Shown here: piece after piece, positions 40,401 to 55,400 of the stretch
Numbering within the stretch: position 1 is the first letter of the stretch
How the letters are laid out: every line of letters starts with the position of its first letter
NCBI GenBank assembly: GCA_032622095.1
Contig: CP136061.1
Span: 3,844,001 to 3,908,000, forward strand
Source: Siphonodentalium dalli
Lineage: Eukaryota > Mollusca > Scaphopoda > Gadilida > Siphonodentaliidae
DNA length: 64,000 bases
Direction: 5' to 3'
Made by a program: the position numbers and the translations under genes
Notes under the pieces: model-generated
Seen by the model: the letters and a program-made list of their open reading frames with translations, nothing else
Told to the model about the DNA's origin: nothing
Database searches by the model: none

Positions 40401-43400
40401 CTGTAATCGGTAACTGTCAGACTGTAATCGGTAACTGTCAGACTGTAATCGGTAACTATCAGACTGTAATCCGTAACTGTCAGACTGTAATCCGTAACTG
40501 TCAGACTGTAATCGGTAACTGTCAGACCGTAGTATTTTGATATCGTTCGGCACACTTTAGGGGAGACGCATGTTTAATAATTAATAATATCACACAACGC
40601 TCCAATCACCAAATAGCTTATTGGCTTGGCTAGTCTTTATTTGTATCCCAACGCTGAGTTAGGTTTTTAGTTGTAATATAACATCATATATCATAATGAA
40701 GAATACATAATTCACAAATATTCTGTCGCATTGAAAACAAATGTTGCTACGCAGTGCATGTGGTCCATTCAAGCAGGGAGCAATCAACTGGACTTGGGCC
40801 ACACACCCATATTTGACAAGACATTGACAATGAATCCCGAACATATATACGATAAGATAAGATACCAATATAAATAGATTCATAAGAACTACAGACTCAC
40901 CACCACAAACTGTTAAACCCGTCAGTGTCAGACCGCGCAACGTGGCTGCCAACTTTTGACCGTAACATTACGGTCAGGCTGTAGCATAATTATTCCATGG
41001 TACAAAACCGTTTGGGTAACTGGCAGACTGTAACCAGTAACTGTCAGACCTTGGTATTTCATTACCGTTCAACACCCCTTAATTAACACAGATACCGTAT
41101 ATATAACTAATAACGGTCAGACTAAAAAATAAAACATTGCGTACCCAGGATATAAATTTAGTACTCTCGAATTTTCCCCTGACTAGCACCCCCCTCCCCC
41201 ACCTGGTCCGGACTGTTCTTCAGCACGGAAACAATAAAGGACGCTCGTTGGAAGTCTGTCACGTATACGATAAACGAGATTGAGAATAGTTGGAAAATTG
41301 GTGACATTTTTTTTTTCAGAGTAAATAAAGTCTTTCGAGTTCCTGATGCTGGTATAGGACACACAGTGATGCGATACTTTTTCTACGGTGTCATTTGTGC
41401 GGTGTTGGGCTAATCTTAGCGATTTGAGCAAATGTCAGTGTCTGTATAATACATGATGATACCCACCCCAGTGTCTGTATAATACATGATGATACCCACC
41501 CCAGTGTCTGTATAATACATGATGATACCCACCCCAGTGTCTGTATAATACGTGATGATACCCACCCCAGTGTCTGTATAATACATGATGATACCCACCC
41601 CAGTGTCTGTATAATACATGATGATACCCACCCCAGTGTCTGTATAATACATGATGATACCCACCCCAGTGTCTGTATAATACATAATGATACCCACCCC
41701 AGTGTCTGTATAATACATGATGATACCCACCCCAGTGTATGTATAATACATGATGATACCCACCCCAGTGTCTGTATAATACATGATGATACCCACCCCA
41801 GTGTATGTATAATACATGATGATACCCACCCCAGTGTCTGTATAATACATGATGATACCCACCCCAGTGTCTGTATAATACATGATGATACCCACCCCAG
41901 TGTATGTATAATACATGATGATACCCACCCCAGTGTCTGTATAATACATGATGATACACACCCCAGTGTATGTATAATACATGATGATACCCACCCCAGT
42001 GTCTGTATAATACATGATGATACCCACCCCAGTGTCTGTATAATACATGATGATACCCACCCCAGTGTCTGTATAATACATGATGATACACACCCCAGTG
42101 TCTGTATAATACATGATGATACCCACCCCAGTGTCTGTATAATACATGATGATACCCACCCCAGTGTCTGTATAATACATGATGATACCCACCCCAGTGT
42201 CTGTATAATACATGAAGATACACACCCCAGTGTCTGTATAATACATGAAGATACCCACCCCAGTGTCTGTATAATACATGATGATACCCACCCCAGTGTC
42301 TGTATAATACATGAAGATACCCACCCCAGTGTCTGTATAATACATGATGATACCCACCCCAGTGTCTGTATAATACATGATGATACCCACCCCAGTGTCT
42401 GTATAATACATGATGATACACACCCCAGTTTCTGTATAATACATGATGATACCCACCCCAGTGTCTGTATAATACATGATGATACCCACCCCAGTGTCTG
42501 TATAATACATGATGATACCCACCCCAGTGTCTGTATAATACATGATGATACCCACCCCAGTGTCTGTATAATACATGATGATACCCATCCCAGTGTCTGT
42601 ATAATACATGATGATACACACCCCAGTGTCTGTATAATACATGATGATACCCACCCCAGTGTCTGTATAATACATGACGATACACACCCCAGTGTCTGTA
42701 TAATACATGATGATACCCACCCCAGTGTCTGTATAATACATGATGATAACCACCCCAGTGTCTGTATAATACATGATGATACCCATCCCAGTGTCTGTAT
42801 AATACATGATGATACACACCCCAGTGTCTGTATAATACATGATGATACCCACCCCAGTGTCTGTATAATACATGATGATACCCACCCCAGTGTCTGTATA
42901 ATACATGATGATACACACCCCAGTGTCTGTATAATACATGATGATACCCACCCCAGTGTCTGTATAATACATGATGATGATACCCACCCCAGTGTCTGTA
43001 TAATAATTGATGATACCCACCCCAGTGTCTGTATAATACATGATGATACCCACCCCAGTGTCTGTATAATACATGATGATACACACCCCAGTGTCTGTAT
43101 AATACATGATGATACCCACCCCAGTGTCTGTATAATACATGATGATACACACCCCAGTGTCTGTATAATACATGATGATACCCACCCCAGTGTCTGTATA
43201 ATACATGATGATACACACCCCAGTGTCTGTATAATACATGATGATACCCACCCCAGTGTCTGTATAATACATGATGATACACACCCCAGTGTCTGTATAA
43301 TACATGATGATACCCATCCCAGTGTCTGTATAATACATGATGATACACACCCCAGTGTCTGTATAATACATGATGATACACACCCCAGTGTCTGTATAAT

Positions 43401-46400
43401 ACATGATGATACACACCCCAGTGTCTGTATAATACATGATGATACACACCCCAGTGTCTGTATAATACATGATGATACACACCCCAGTGTCTGTATAATA
43501 CATGATGATACCCATCCCAGTGTCTGTATAATACATGATGATACACACCCCAGTGTCTGTATAATACATGATGATACCCACCCCAGTGTCTGTATAATAC
43601 ATGATGATACCCACCCCAGTGTCTGTATAATACATGATGATACCCACCCAGTGTCTGTATAATACATGATGATACCCACCCCAGTGTCTGTATAATACAT
43701 GATGATACCCATCCCAGTGTCTGTATAATACATGATGATACCCATCCCAGTGTCTGTATAATACATGATGATACCCATCCCAGTGTCTGTATAATACATG
43801 ATGATACACACCCCAGTGTCTGTATAATACATGATGATACACACCCCAGTGTCTGTATAATACATGATGATACCCATCCCAGTGTCTGTATAATACATGA
43901 TGATACACACCCCAGTGTCTGTATAATACATGATGATACACACCCCAGTGTCTGTATAATACATGATGATACACACCCCAGTGTCTGTATAATACATGAT
44001 GATACACACCCCAGTGTCTGTATAATACATGATGATACACACCCCAGTGTCTGTATAATACATGATGATACCCATCCCAGTGTCTGTATAATACATGATG
44101 ATACACACCCCAGTGTCTGTATAATACATGATGATACACACCCCAGTGTCTGTATAATACATGATGATACCCATCCCAGTGTCTGTATAATACATGATGA
44201 TACACACCCCAGTGTCTGTATAATACATGATGATACACACCCCAGTGTCTGTATAATACATGATGATACCCATCCCAGTGTCTGTATAATACATGATGAT
44301 ACACACCCCAGTGTCTGTATAATACATGATGATACACACCCCAGTGTCTGTATAATACATGATGATACACACCCCAGTGTCTGTATAATACATGATGATA
44401 CACACCCCAGTGTCTGTATAATACATGATGATACCCATCCCAGTGTCTGTATAATACATGATGATACACACCCCAGTGTCTGTATAATACATGATGATAC
44501 CCACCCCAGTGTCTGTATAATACATGATGATACACACCCCAGTGTCTGTATAATACATGATGATACCCACCCCAGTGTCTGTATAATACATGATGATACA
44601 CACCCCAGTGTCTGTATAATACATGATGATACCCACCCCAGTGTCTGTATAATACATGATGATACCCATCCCAGTGTCTGTATAATACATGATGATACCG
44701 ATCCCAGTGTCTGTATAATACATGATGATACACACCCCAGTGTCTGTATAATACATGATGATACCCACCCCAGTGTCTGTATAATACATGATGATACACA
44801 CCCCAGTGTCTGTATAATACATGATGATACCCACCCCAGTGTCTGTATAATACATGATGATACCCACCCCAGTGTCTGTATAATACATGATGATACCCAC
44901 CCCAGTGTCTGTATAATACATGATGATACCCACCCCAGTGTCTGTATAATACATGATGATACCCATCCCAGTGTCTGTATAATACATGATGATACACACC
45001 CCAGTGTCTGTATAATACATGATGATACCCACCCCAGTGTCTGTATAATACATGATGATACCCACCCCAGTGTCTGTATAATACATGATGATACCCACCC
45101 CAGTGTCTGTATAATACATGATGATACCCACCCCAGTGTCTGTATAATACATGATGATACCCACCCCAGTGTCTGTATAATACATGATGATACCCACCCC
45201 AGTGTCTGTATAATACATGATGATACCCACCCCAGTGTCTGTATAATACATGATGATACACACCCCAGTGTCTGTATAATACATGATGATACCCACCCCA
45301 GTGTCTGTATAATACATGATGATACCCACCCCAGTGTCTGTATAATACATGATGACACCCACCCCAGTGTCTGTATAATACATGATGATACCCACCCCAG
45401 TGTCTGTATAATACATGGTGATACCCACCCCAGTGTCTGTATAATACACGATGATACCCACCCCAGTGTCTGTATAATACATGATGATACCCACCCCAGT
45501 GTCTGTATAATACATGATGATACCCACCCCAGTGTCTGTATAATACATAATGATACCCACCCCAGTGTCTGTATAATACATGATGATACCCACCCCAGTG
45601 TCTGTATAATACATGATGACACCCACCCCAGTGTCTGTATAATACATGATGATACCCACCCCAGTGTCTGTATAATACATGATGATACCCACCCCAGTGT
45701 CTGTATAATACATGATGATACACACCCCAGTGTCTGTATAATACATGATGATACACACCCCAGTGTCTGTATAATACATGATGATACCCACCCCAGTGTC
45801 TGTATAATACATGATGATACCCATCCCAGTGTCTGTATAATACATGATGATACCCACCCCAGTGTCTGTATAATACATGATGATACCCATCCCAGTGTCT
45901 GTATAATACATGATGATACACACCCCAGTGTCTGTATAATACATGATGATACCCACCCCAGTGTCTGTATAATACATGATGATACCCACCCCAGTGTCTG
46001 TATAATACATGATGATACCCACCCCAGTGTCTGTATAATACATGATGATACCCACCCCAGTGTCTGTATAATACATGATGATACCCACCCCAGTGTCTGT
46101 ATAATACATGATGATACCCACCCCAGTGTCTGTATAATACATGATGATACCCACCCCAGTGTCTGTATAATACATGATGATACACACCCCAGTGTCTGTA
46201 TAATACATGATGATACCCACCCCAGTGTCTGTATAATACATGATGATACCCACCCCAGTGTCTGTATAATACATGATGACACCCACCCCAGTGTCTGTAT
46301 AATACATGATGATACCCACCCCAGTGTTTGTATAATACATGGTGATACCCACCCCAGTGTCTGTATAATACACGATGATACCCACCCCAGTGTCTGTATA

Positions 46401-49400
46401 ATACATGATGATACCCACCCCAGTGTCTGTATAATACATGATGATACCCACCCCAGTGTCTGTATAATACATAATGATACCCACCCCAGTGTCTGTATAA
46501 TACATGATGATACCCACCCCAGTGTCTGTATAATACATGATGACACCCACCCCAGTGTCTGTATAATACATGATGATACCCACCCCAGTGTCTGTATAAT
46601 ACATGATGATACACACCCCAGTGTCTGTATAATACATGATGATACACACCCCAGTGTCTGTATAATACATGATGATACCCACCCCAGTGTCTGTATAATA
46701 CATGAAGATACCCACCCCAGTGTCTGTATAATACATGACGATACCCACCCCAGTGTCTGTATAATACATGATGATACCCACCCCAGTGTCTGTATAATAC
46801 ATGATGATACCCACCCCAGTGTCTGTATAATACATGATGATACCCACCCCAGTGTCTGTATAATACATGATGATACCCACCCCAGTGTCTGTATAATACA
46901 TGATGATACACACCCCAGTGTCTGTATAATACATGATGATACACACCCCAGTGTCTGTATAATACATGATGATACCCACCCCAGTGTCTGTATAATACAT
47001 GATGATACCCACCCCAGTGTCTGTATAATACATGATGATACCCACCCCAGTGTCTGTATAATACATGATGATACCCATCCCAGTGTCTGTATAATACATG
47101 ATGATACCCATCCCAGTGTCTGTATAATACATGATGATACACACCCCAGTGTCTGTATAATACATGATGATACCCACCCCAGTGTCTGTATAATACATGA
47201 TGATACACACCCCAGTGTCTGTATAATACATGATGATACCCACCCCAGTGTCTGTATAATACATGATGATACCCACCCCAGTGTCTGTATAATACATGAT
47301 GATACCCACCCCAGTGTCTGTATAATACATGATGATACCCACCCCAGTGTCTGTATAATACATGATGATACACACCCCAGTGTCTGTATAATACATGATG
47401 ATACCCACCCCAGTGTCTGTATAATACATGATGATACCCACCCCAGTGTCTGTATAATACATGATGATACCCACCCCAGTGTCTGTATAATACATGATGA
47501 TACCCACCCCAGTGTCTGTATAATACATGATGATACCCACCCCAGTGTCTGTATAATACATGATGATACCCACCCCAGTGTCTGTATAATACATGGTGAT
47601 ACCCACCCCAGTGTCTGTATAATACATGATGATACACACCCCAGTGTCTGTATAATACATGATGATACCCACCCCAGTGTCTGTATAATACATGATGATA
47701 CACACCCCAGTGTCTGTATAATACATGATGATACCCACCCCAGTGTCTGTATAATACATGATGATACCCACCCCAGTGTCTGTATAATACATGATGATAC
47801 CCACCCCAGTGTCTGTATAATACATGATGATACCCACCCCAGTGTCTGTATAATACATGATGATACCCACCCCAGTGTCTGTATAATACATGATGATACC
47901 CACCCCAGTGTCTGTATTATACATGATGATACCCACCCCAGTGTCTGTATAATACATGATGATACCCACCCAGTGTATGTATAATACATGATGAAACCCA
48001 CCCCAGTGTATGTATAATACATGATGATACCCACCCCAGTGTCTGTATAATACATGATGATACCCACCCCAGTGTCTGTATAATACATGATGATACCCAC
48101 CCCAGTGTCTGTATAATACATGATGATACCCACCCCAGTGTCTGTATAATACATGATGATACACACCCCAGTGTCTGTATAATACATGATGATACCCACC
48201 CCAGTGTCTGTATAATACATGATGATACACACCCCAGTGTCTGTATAATACATGATGATACCCACCCCAGTGTCTGTATAATACATGATGATACCCACCC
48301 CAGTGTCTGTATAATACATGATGATACACACCCCAGTGTCTGTATAATACATGATGATACCCACCCCAGTGTCTGTATAATACATGATGACACCCACCCC
48401 AGTGTCTGTATAATACATGATGATACCCACCCCAGTGTCTGTATAATACACGATGATACCCACCCCAGTGTCTGTATAATACATGATGATACCCACCCCA
48501 GTGTCTGTATAATACATGATGATACCCACCCCAGTGTCTGTATAATACATGATGATACCCACCCCAGTGTCTGTATAATACATGATGACACCCACCCCAG
48601 TGTCTGTATAATACATGATGATACCAACCCCAGTGTCTGTATAATACACGATGATACCCACCCAGTGTCTGTATAATACATGATGATACCCACCCCAGTG
48701 TCTGTATAATACATGATGATACCCACCCCAGTGTCTGTATAATACATGATGATACCCACCCCAGTGTCTGTATAATACATGATGATACCCACCCCAGTGT
48801 CTGTATAATACATGATGATACCCACCCCAGTGTCTGTATAATACATGATGATACCCACCCCAGTGTCTGTATAATACATGATGATACCCACCCCAGTGTC
48901 TGTATAATACATGATGATACCCACCCCAGTGTCTGTATAATACATGATGATACCCACCCCAGTGTCTGTATAATACATGATGATACCCACCCCAGTGTCT
49001 GTATAATACATGATGATACCCACCCCAGTGTCTGTATAATACATGATGATACCCACCCCAGTGTCTGTATAATACATGATGATACCCACCCCAGTGTCTG
49101 TATAATACATGATGATACCCACCCCAGTGTCTGTATAATACATGATGATACCCACCCCAGTGTCTGTATAATACATGATGATACCCACCCCAGTGTCTGT
49201 ATAATACATGATGATACCCACCCCAGTGTCTGTATAATACATGATGATACCCACCCCAGTGTCTGTATAATACATAATGATACCCACCCCAGTGTCTGTA
49301 TAATACATTCAAGAATATCAATTAAAATATTGTAATTTTGGTGGCCTGTAATTAAAATATTGTAATTTTAGTGGCGCTGGTGTTTATAAAACGAAAGAAA

Positions 49401-52400
49401 TAGCCGTCTCAATTATGGCCGGTTTACAACAACCAAACAGTTCACAATACACATGTTGTACAATGCTGTACACACATTACATGGCTTTTTCCTTGATTTG
49501 TTCAGAGAAAGGAAATACTTTTTCACCCTGTGTTACCCCCCCCCCCCCTTATATTTCATAGTTCACTGACAGAGGAGCAACTCGGGGCATTCAGTCTAGG
49601 TAACACGACTGTATGCATAAACCCAAATGCTCTACATGGCTGTACGAGAGTATATTATAAACACTGCCATATGTCACTCTCCTAATGGGATGCATTGAAC
49701 ATATATATTTTATATCGCGAAAATAAAGATTTGTCTCGCTCACTCATGACATATTTTTCGGTATCCACTCAAAAACACTAGCTATCCTCTATTTATCCAA
49801 TTCCTGTATCGCTGATCACAACATCGCTTCGAAATGTTTTGTCAATTCCCAATACTAAATTATTCACCAGTTGACATGATCAACTGAATAATTTAGTATA
49901 GTGCGCCATACTAAATTATTCACCTGTTGACATGATCTGATTGTGAATTGATTTGACATTATGGAAACTCGGACAGCATGAATAACGTTCGATAACAGAT
50001 AATAAATACTGACTTTTCAAAAATAGTGGTTCTATGTGGGGGGAATAGTCATCTCCAAGCCGTGCATTATGTATACAATATACGATGGGTAAAACAGTTA
50101 AATCTAAGCGCAAACACAATCAAGGCAACTGGAAGGCATATGATTCCCTTCTGGATTCGATTAAAGTGTGTCATTGTTTCCAGTAAGCTCAGACCTAGAA
50201 TTACGCGTAAAGACTCCATATACATTCACAATTCACTCCTTAAATCCTACCGAACAACTCCAGAAATAAATCACAAATTCACGAACACGCCAGTCGGTCA
50301 CTGCCTTTTGGCTAACTGTGTCATCGTGTCAAGGTTACCCGCTCAGCAAGATCTGCACGTGCGCTTATGTTGTCCCTGATCTAATTTGACAATATGCCAA
50401 AAATAGCAGAAATGAAAACAGGGGCGTGAAGAGGTAGCTTAAATGCGTGTAGTTCTGTGTCGATACATTATATATATCGTGAGCTATTGAAATCAATGCC
50501 AACAGCGACAATGCTAGTGATATTATCTAATCTTAATGCCATGTTTTATATTATCAATCAACTATTTAGGCTCATCTTTATTTTATTAAATTAAAATCAG
50601 AATATTTCGCCAGATATCGAAAATAAGAGATGGTCAGTAAAAGTGCACCAGCTCTGCGGTGTCGCGGAGGGATGTCTGGGCAGATCGGGCCCCGCGCCAC
50701 ACGGTGCATTTGTCTCGTGTGGAGCGGGGTGTGCTCCACCATGGCGCCCGGTGAAGTGGTATGGCATGGTGGTGGGAATGAGGGTGTTACCACAGTGGTT
50801 GGTAGTCGTGGGTGGATTGGAGCTGCATGCATTTTTTGGACTTCCAAGAAATGTGTGCGGCTTTAATATGCACTAGGCTGCCTGTTGCTGTGGGGAAACA
50901 TATTACAACGCACGCGTGTAACCTGTAAATTATATGTATATATGTTAATTGATGTTGTCTAAATGTCATTAATTGATTTACATAGACAATAAACTTGATT
51001 GTTGATTGTTGAATAAGTGCTGGTGCGTAACTGTTCTATTAGTGCATAACATACTGGGGAATAGTAAGCCACTTTCAGATGTGACTCTACTGTTTATTTG
51101 AACCACGGGGACGGTCGTGACATTGAAACAAGACACCGTGCACCATTACCAAGCACATAAATTCACAATCAATAATACGTTTTAGCCACCTGTTATGTCA
51201 TGTTTCCAACTGATAGGTATTTCAGTTCACAATTTCGACCGAAAGTTGAAAATACTGACTGGACTTTTCATTTTGGTAAGAAACATCACAATTTCACACC
51301 AAACACTTGAAAAATCGAACAATTCTAAACTTCCCAACCGATGGCCATAACATTTCAAATCTCTGTCCGAACGTATAAAACTATTTAACTTATTCATTTT
51401 GGTGGAAAAACAAACAAATTCCACACTGGTCACTTGTTGAAAAATCGGCCATTTACTTTACTCATGTGATAATGTCCCTTACAAGTACACGATCATTCCC
51501 TTTTGAAGTTTTGTGATCAACTGTCACCAAAATTTAGCAGATACAACGTGTAGCCAAAATGAATAATCGAATCTTATAACAACGAGCTACCAACGCTATA
51601 CAAGCAGTGGGAGAATGGGATTTGCCTGTGCGGAATTGTGTGTCCATTCATAGCATTACCATATTAGCACATGTTACAGGTTACCAGCATACGTGTATAG
51701 TAAATGTGGCTATTACCACAAGCTATTCAACAAGCAAACCCTAACTAAAGATATGAAATATTCAACATCAGCTCGAGTGTTTTGACTAATTGCCATTCTC
51801 CTTGATAGCATATTATATAAGGATTAACTGTCATGTGGACAGTTTTTATGGAGATGTAACCGTGAGGTAAGTGGTCATAACTTGTGTAAAACCCGAAGGG
51901 TTTTACATACTAATTATGACCACTTACATCACTTACCTCACGATTACATCGCCAGAAAAACAGTCCACATGACAGTTAATCTTTATATTTATATACATGT
52001 ATTTAAATTTATTTAAATCGAAAAGTGTATCGTGACAAAACCAGCCGAAAATATCCCATAGCACCCTTGGCAAAAGTTATCAGAAACAATTTCTCTTTAT
52101 GTTGAAACCCGATGATTTATTAAGTCAATCCTGCGCGAGTCCAAATGCGCCCAAACATTACGCGTTCGTCTTTCCAAACCCAATGACGTGTCGATGTTGT
52201 TATGAGGATGCAGTTATTAGCTGTTGCGCATTCACCGAGAAATAATTGCAACTAGCCACGTGGGCGCCGACCAATCGGAATGCTGGATTTAGTGATGACA
52301 CACTTAGTATGTAAATTTACACATATAACGCCAAGCAGTCTGTCACAGCGCAATCTTGGTTTTCTTTGTTAGTTATTAGCGCGCGCAGCGTGTATACTGT

Positions 52401-55400
52401 TCTGCAAATTGTTGAAAGCTGTGGTCCGATGGGCATTTTATTTATTGATAATTGTTTTTTTCCGGTTTAAAAGTCGAACTGCGCGACCAGGAGGCCGAGT
52501 CCGGTAAAATGTGTAGTTGTGAATTTCATTTCGTTTATTGTCCTTTACATTATTGGGTCAATAATGTTGATTTTTGGTTTGTGACAAGCTTTGTCAATTA
52601 CCAATAAAAGACATTTAAAAGATAATTTGTAAATCTTATATTTCAACTTTTATAGATATGTTTCGTTCTACAGCCCACTGATGGTTGTGGTCGGAGACGA
52701 CCGAGTCGGCCGCCGGTTCATTAATTAGGTGCTGGTTGTTATTGTTATTTTAACGGAATTCTAAGTTGGTCATTCGTGAAACCAATATATTTTATATTCT
52801 ATAATTACAATCATGGGTATATAATATATGATCTTGAGCGCGTTACCATTTCTGACTGTGATTTTCTTGTCGTTGCTGTATCACGATTTTGTTAGTATGA
52901 CTGGCAGAGGAAAGCTCGCTGTCTGATTTCACTTCGAAATGGCTCTGCTGCGCGTAAATACCACTGCATATATAGGTTAAGCCTTTCTCATACTAAATGG
53001 ATTCGCTCAGACCGTTACAATTGTACATCGGAATGGTGTATTATTGATTTCGAGGGATGTTAAGGTGATAAAAGCGGACAACAGATAAATAAACGTGCAG
53101 AAGGAGTCCTAATTATTGAGGGAAATGATTAGAAAATAAGTTCAACAAACTACTCACTAATGGTGCTTTATTATAGAAAGGGTTAGACTTATTATATGAA
53201 CATTTCCTAAGGGATAACTACTCATCAATTATGCTTTAGTATAGAAAGGGTTAGACTTATTATATGAACATTTCCTAAGGGATAACTATTAATCAATTAT
53301 GCTTTAGTATACAACGAAATAAACCACCATCAGAGCATTTCCTTCGGGATCACAACTCATCAATGATGTTTTAGTATAGAAAGGACTTTTTATCTGAACA
53401 TTTCTTAAGGGATCACTACTCATCAATTATTATGCCCGTCGGGTGTATTCTGTTGTAGAAATTATTGTATCGCATGGGTGCATGGGCGTTTTATCCGAGG
53501 TGTTTGTTTATATCGGTGTTTAACATGTTATTTAATATCGTTTAGTGAACTTTTTCATTTAGTTATACGCGACAAATATCGGCATGTTATATTCTAAATG
53601 AATTGGGATGGTTACTCCTTCGTGCTGTTTGTAAATATTGACTTTTCATTTGCTTGTATAAATGCGGAATATATCGGAGATATGAATAGAGATGTTATTA
53701 AGAACAGTTCCAACACTGACCCTTCACATTGGTTGTTTATTATACAATGTGGCCTAATTCTAAACATTATTTTTATTTATGTGTACAGAGGATATATCAT
53801 AATACTATATGAATTGAAGAATGTTCAGAAATTACCCCCTCCCTTCATGTGACCATGTTTTAATTGATACTCATGGGGGAGGGGGCATATGATAATTAGT
53901 CCTCATTAGACCATATTTTAATTGACCCTCGTGTGACTATATTGTATTTCACCCCAGTGGGACCGTAGTTTAATCAACACTGATGACACCATATTTTATT
54001 TTAATTAACCCTCATAATGGGACCGTATATTTATTCTTTAATTAAGTCATGTTACCATATTTTAATTGACCTTAATGGGACCATATTTCAATAAATCCCG
54101 ATGGGTCCATATTTGTATTAACCCTCATGGGACGATATTTTAATTAACAATCAAGGTACAATTTTAATTAACCATCATGGGACCATATTTTTTATTAACC
54201 CTGATTGGACGATATATTAATTAACCATCATGGGAGCATATTTTATTTAACCGTGATGTGACCATACTTTAATTTACCCTCATCGGACCATATTTCAATT
54301 AACCCTCTCTGTGTGTGACGAATTTTAATTTACCCTCATGGAACCATAGATGTATTGTAATTAATCCTTTATGAGAGGTCATATCAGGAGATCATTACCT
54401 GAGGCCATTCTTAGATCAGCACTACGCCCTCATAGGGTGTATATTGGCAAGTATATCTGACCCTGTCGCAGGAGGTGGTGGACTAAATGTGATTAAAACA
54501 TACTCAGTATTTGCGTAATTGGATACCGAGTGTGATTATAAACGTGCTCGTACTTGAACCATGTTACGACGATCGCAAATGATTTCTCTCTCTCTCTCGC
54601 TCTCGTTCGCTCTCTCTCTCCCTCTCTCCCTCTCTCTCTCTCTCACCCTCTCTCTCTCCGTCTCTCTCTGTCTCTCTCTCTCTCTCAAATTTATTCCCAT
54701 TGTAATCGAGGTAGAAACATATATTTCACAATTTTCACTGTCTTGTTGAAAATTTAAATATCAAAACAATCTTATTTTATATTGAGTCTAACCTATGTGT
54801 TGTTTTCAATCATGCTATGACCCACCCTCACATATAACTACGTCACTGTGGGTTGTTAAAGAACGACATTGAACCGTCAATTGAACTAACTGGAGTTCAT
54901 CGACCAAACATATAAATAGTGCCACGATGCATGCATGGTAGTGTTTATACACAATTGCGATAAAGACCCATACAATGCGTATTAAAGACTAAATAATGTG
55001 TTAAATGACTAAAATCTACGTTGACATTGTGCAACTAAGCGTATTATCGTTTTATCATTAATTATTCTCAACCGAAAAACATTTACCCCGTAACGCATCG
55101 AAAAAGATAGCGCCGCTGGGAAAGCTTGCGGGGATAAATACGTTACAAACATGGTGGAATCGAGAAAGGCGATAAACTTAATATAACAATAACATGATTT
55201 TTGAGGGCGTTATGGTTTATTAACGGCCCGGCTGGAATTATTAACAGCCCAAGGGCATATTAGCGGCCCGAGACGAAGTCGAGGGACGCTAATAGGCCCG
55301 AGGGCTGTTAATCATTCCAGAGGGCCGTTAATAAACCATAATGCCCGATGAAATCATGTTATTACTATTATTACCACAGTTTTGGACATTTGACCCATTT

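Noticed and set aside
40178-40555. Frames of 107-125 codons on both strands with seven-residue repeats
   Set aside because: Product of the 21-bp tandem unit; open on both strands at once and without flanking coding sequence.
41391-49321. Overlapping minus-strand frames of up to 2628 codons with 11-residue repeats
   Set aside because: All three frames are open because the 33-bp unit contains no minus-strand stop. Frame-shifting deletions inside the array leave every frame open, there is no start context or non-repeat domain, and the region is intron 1.
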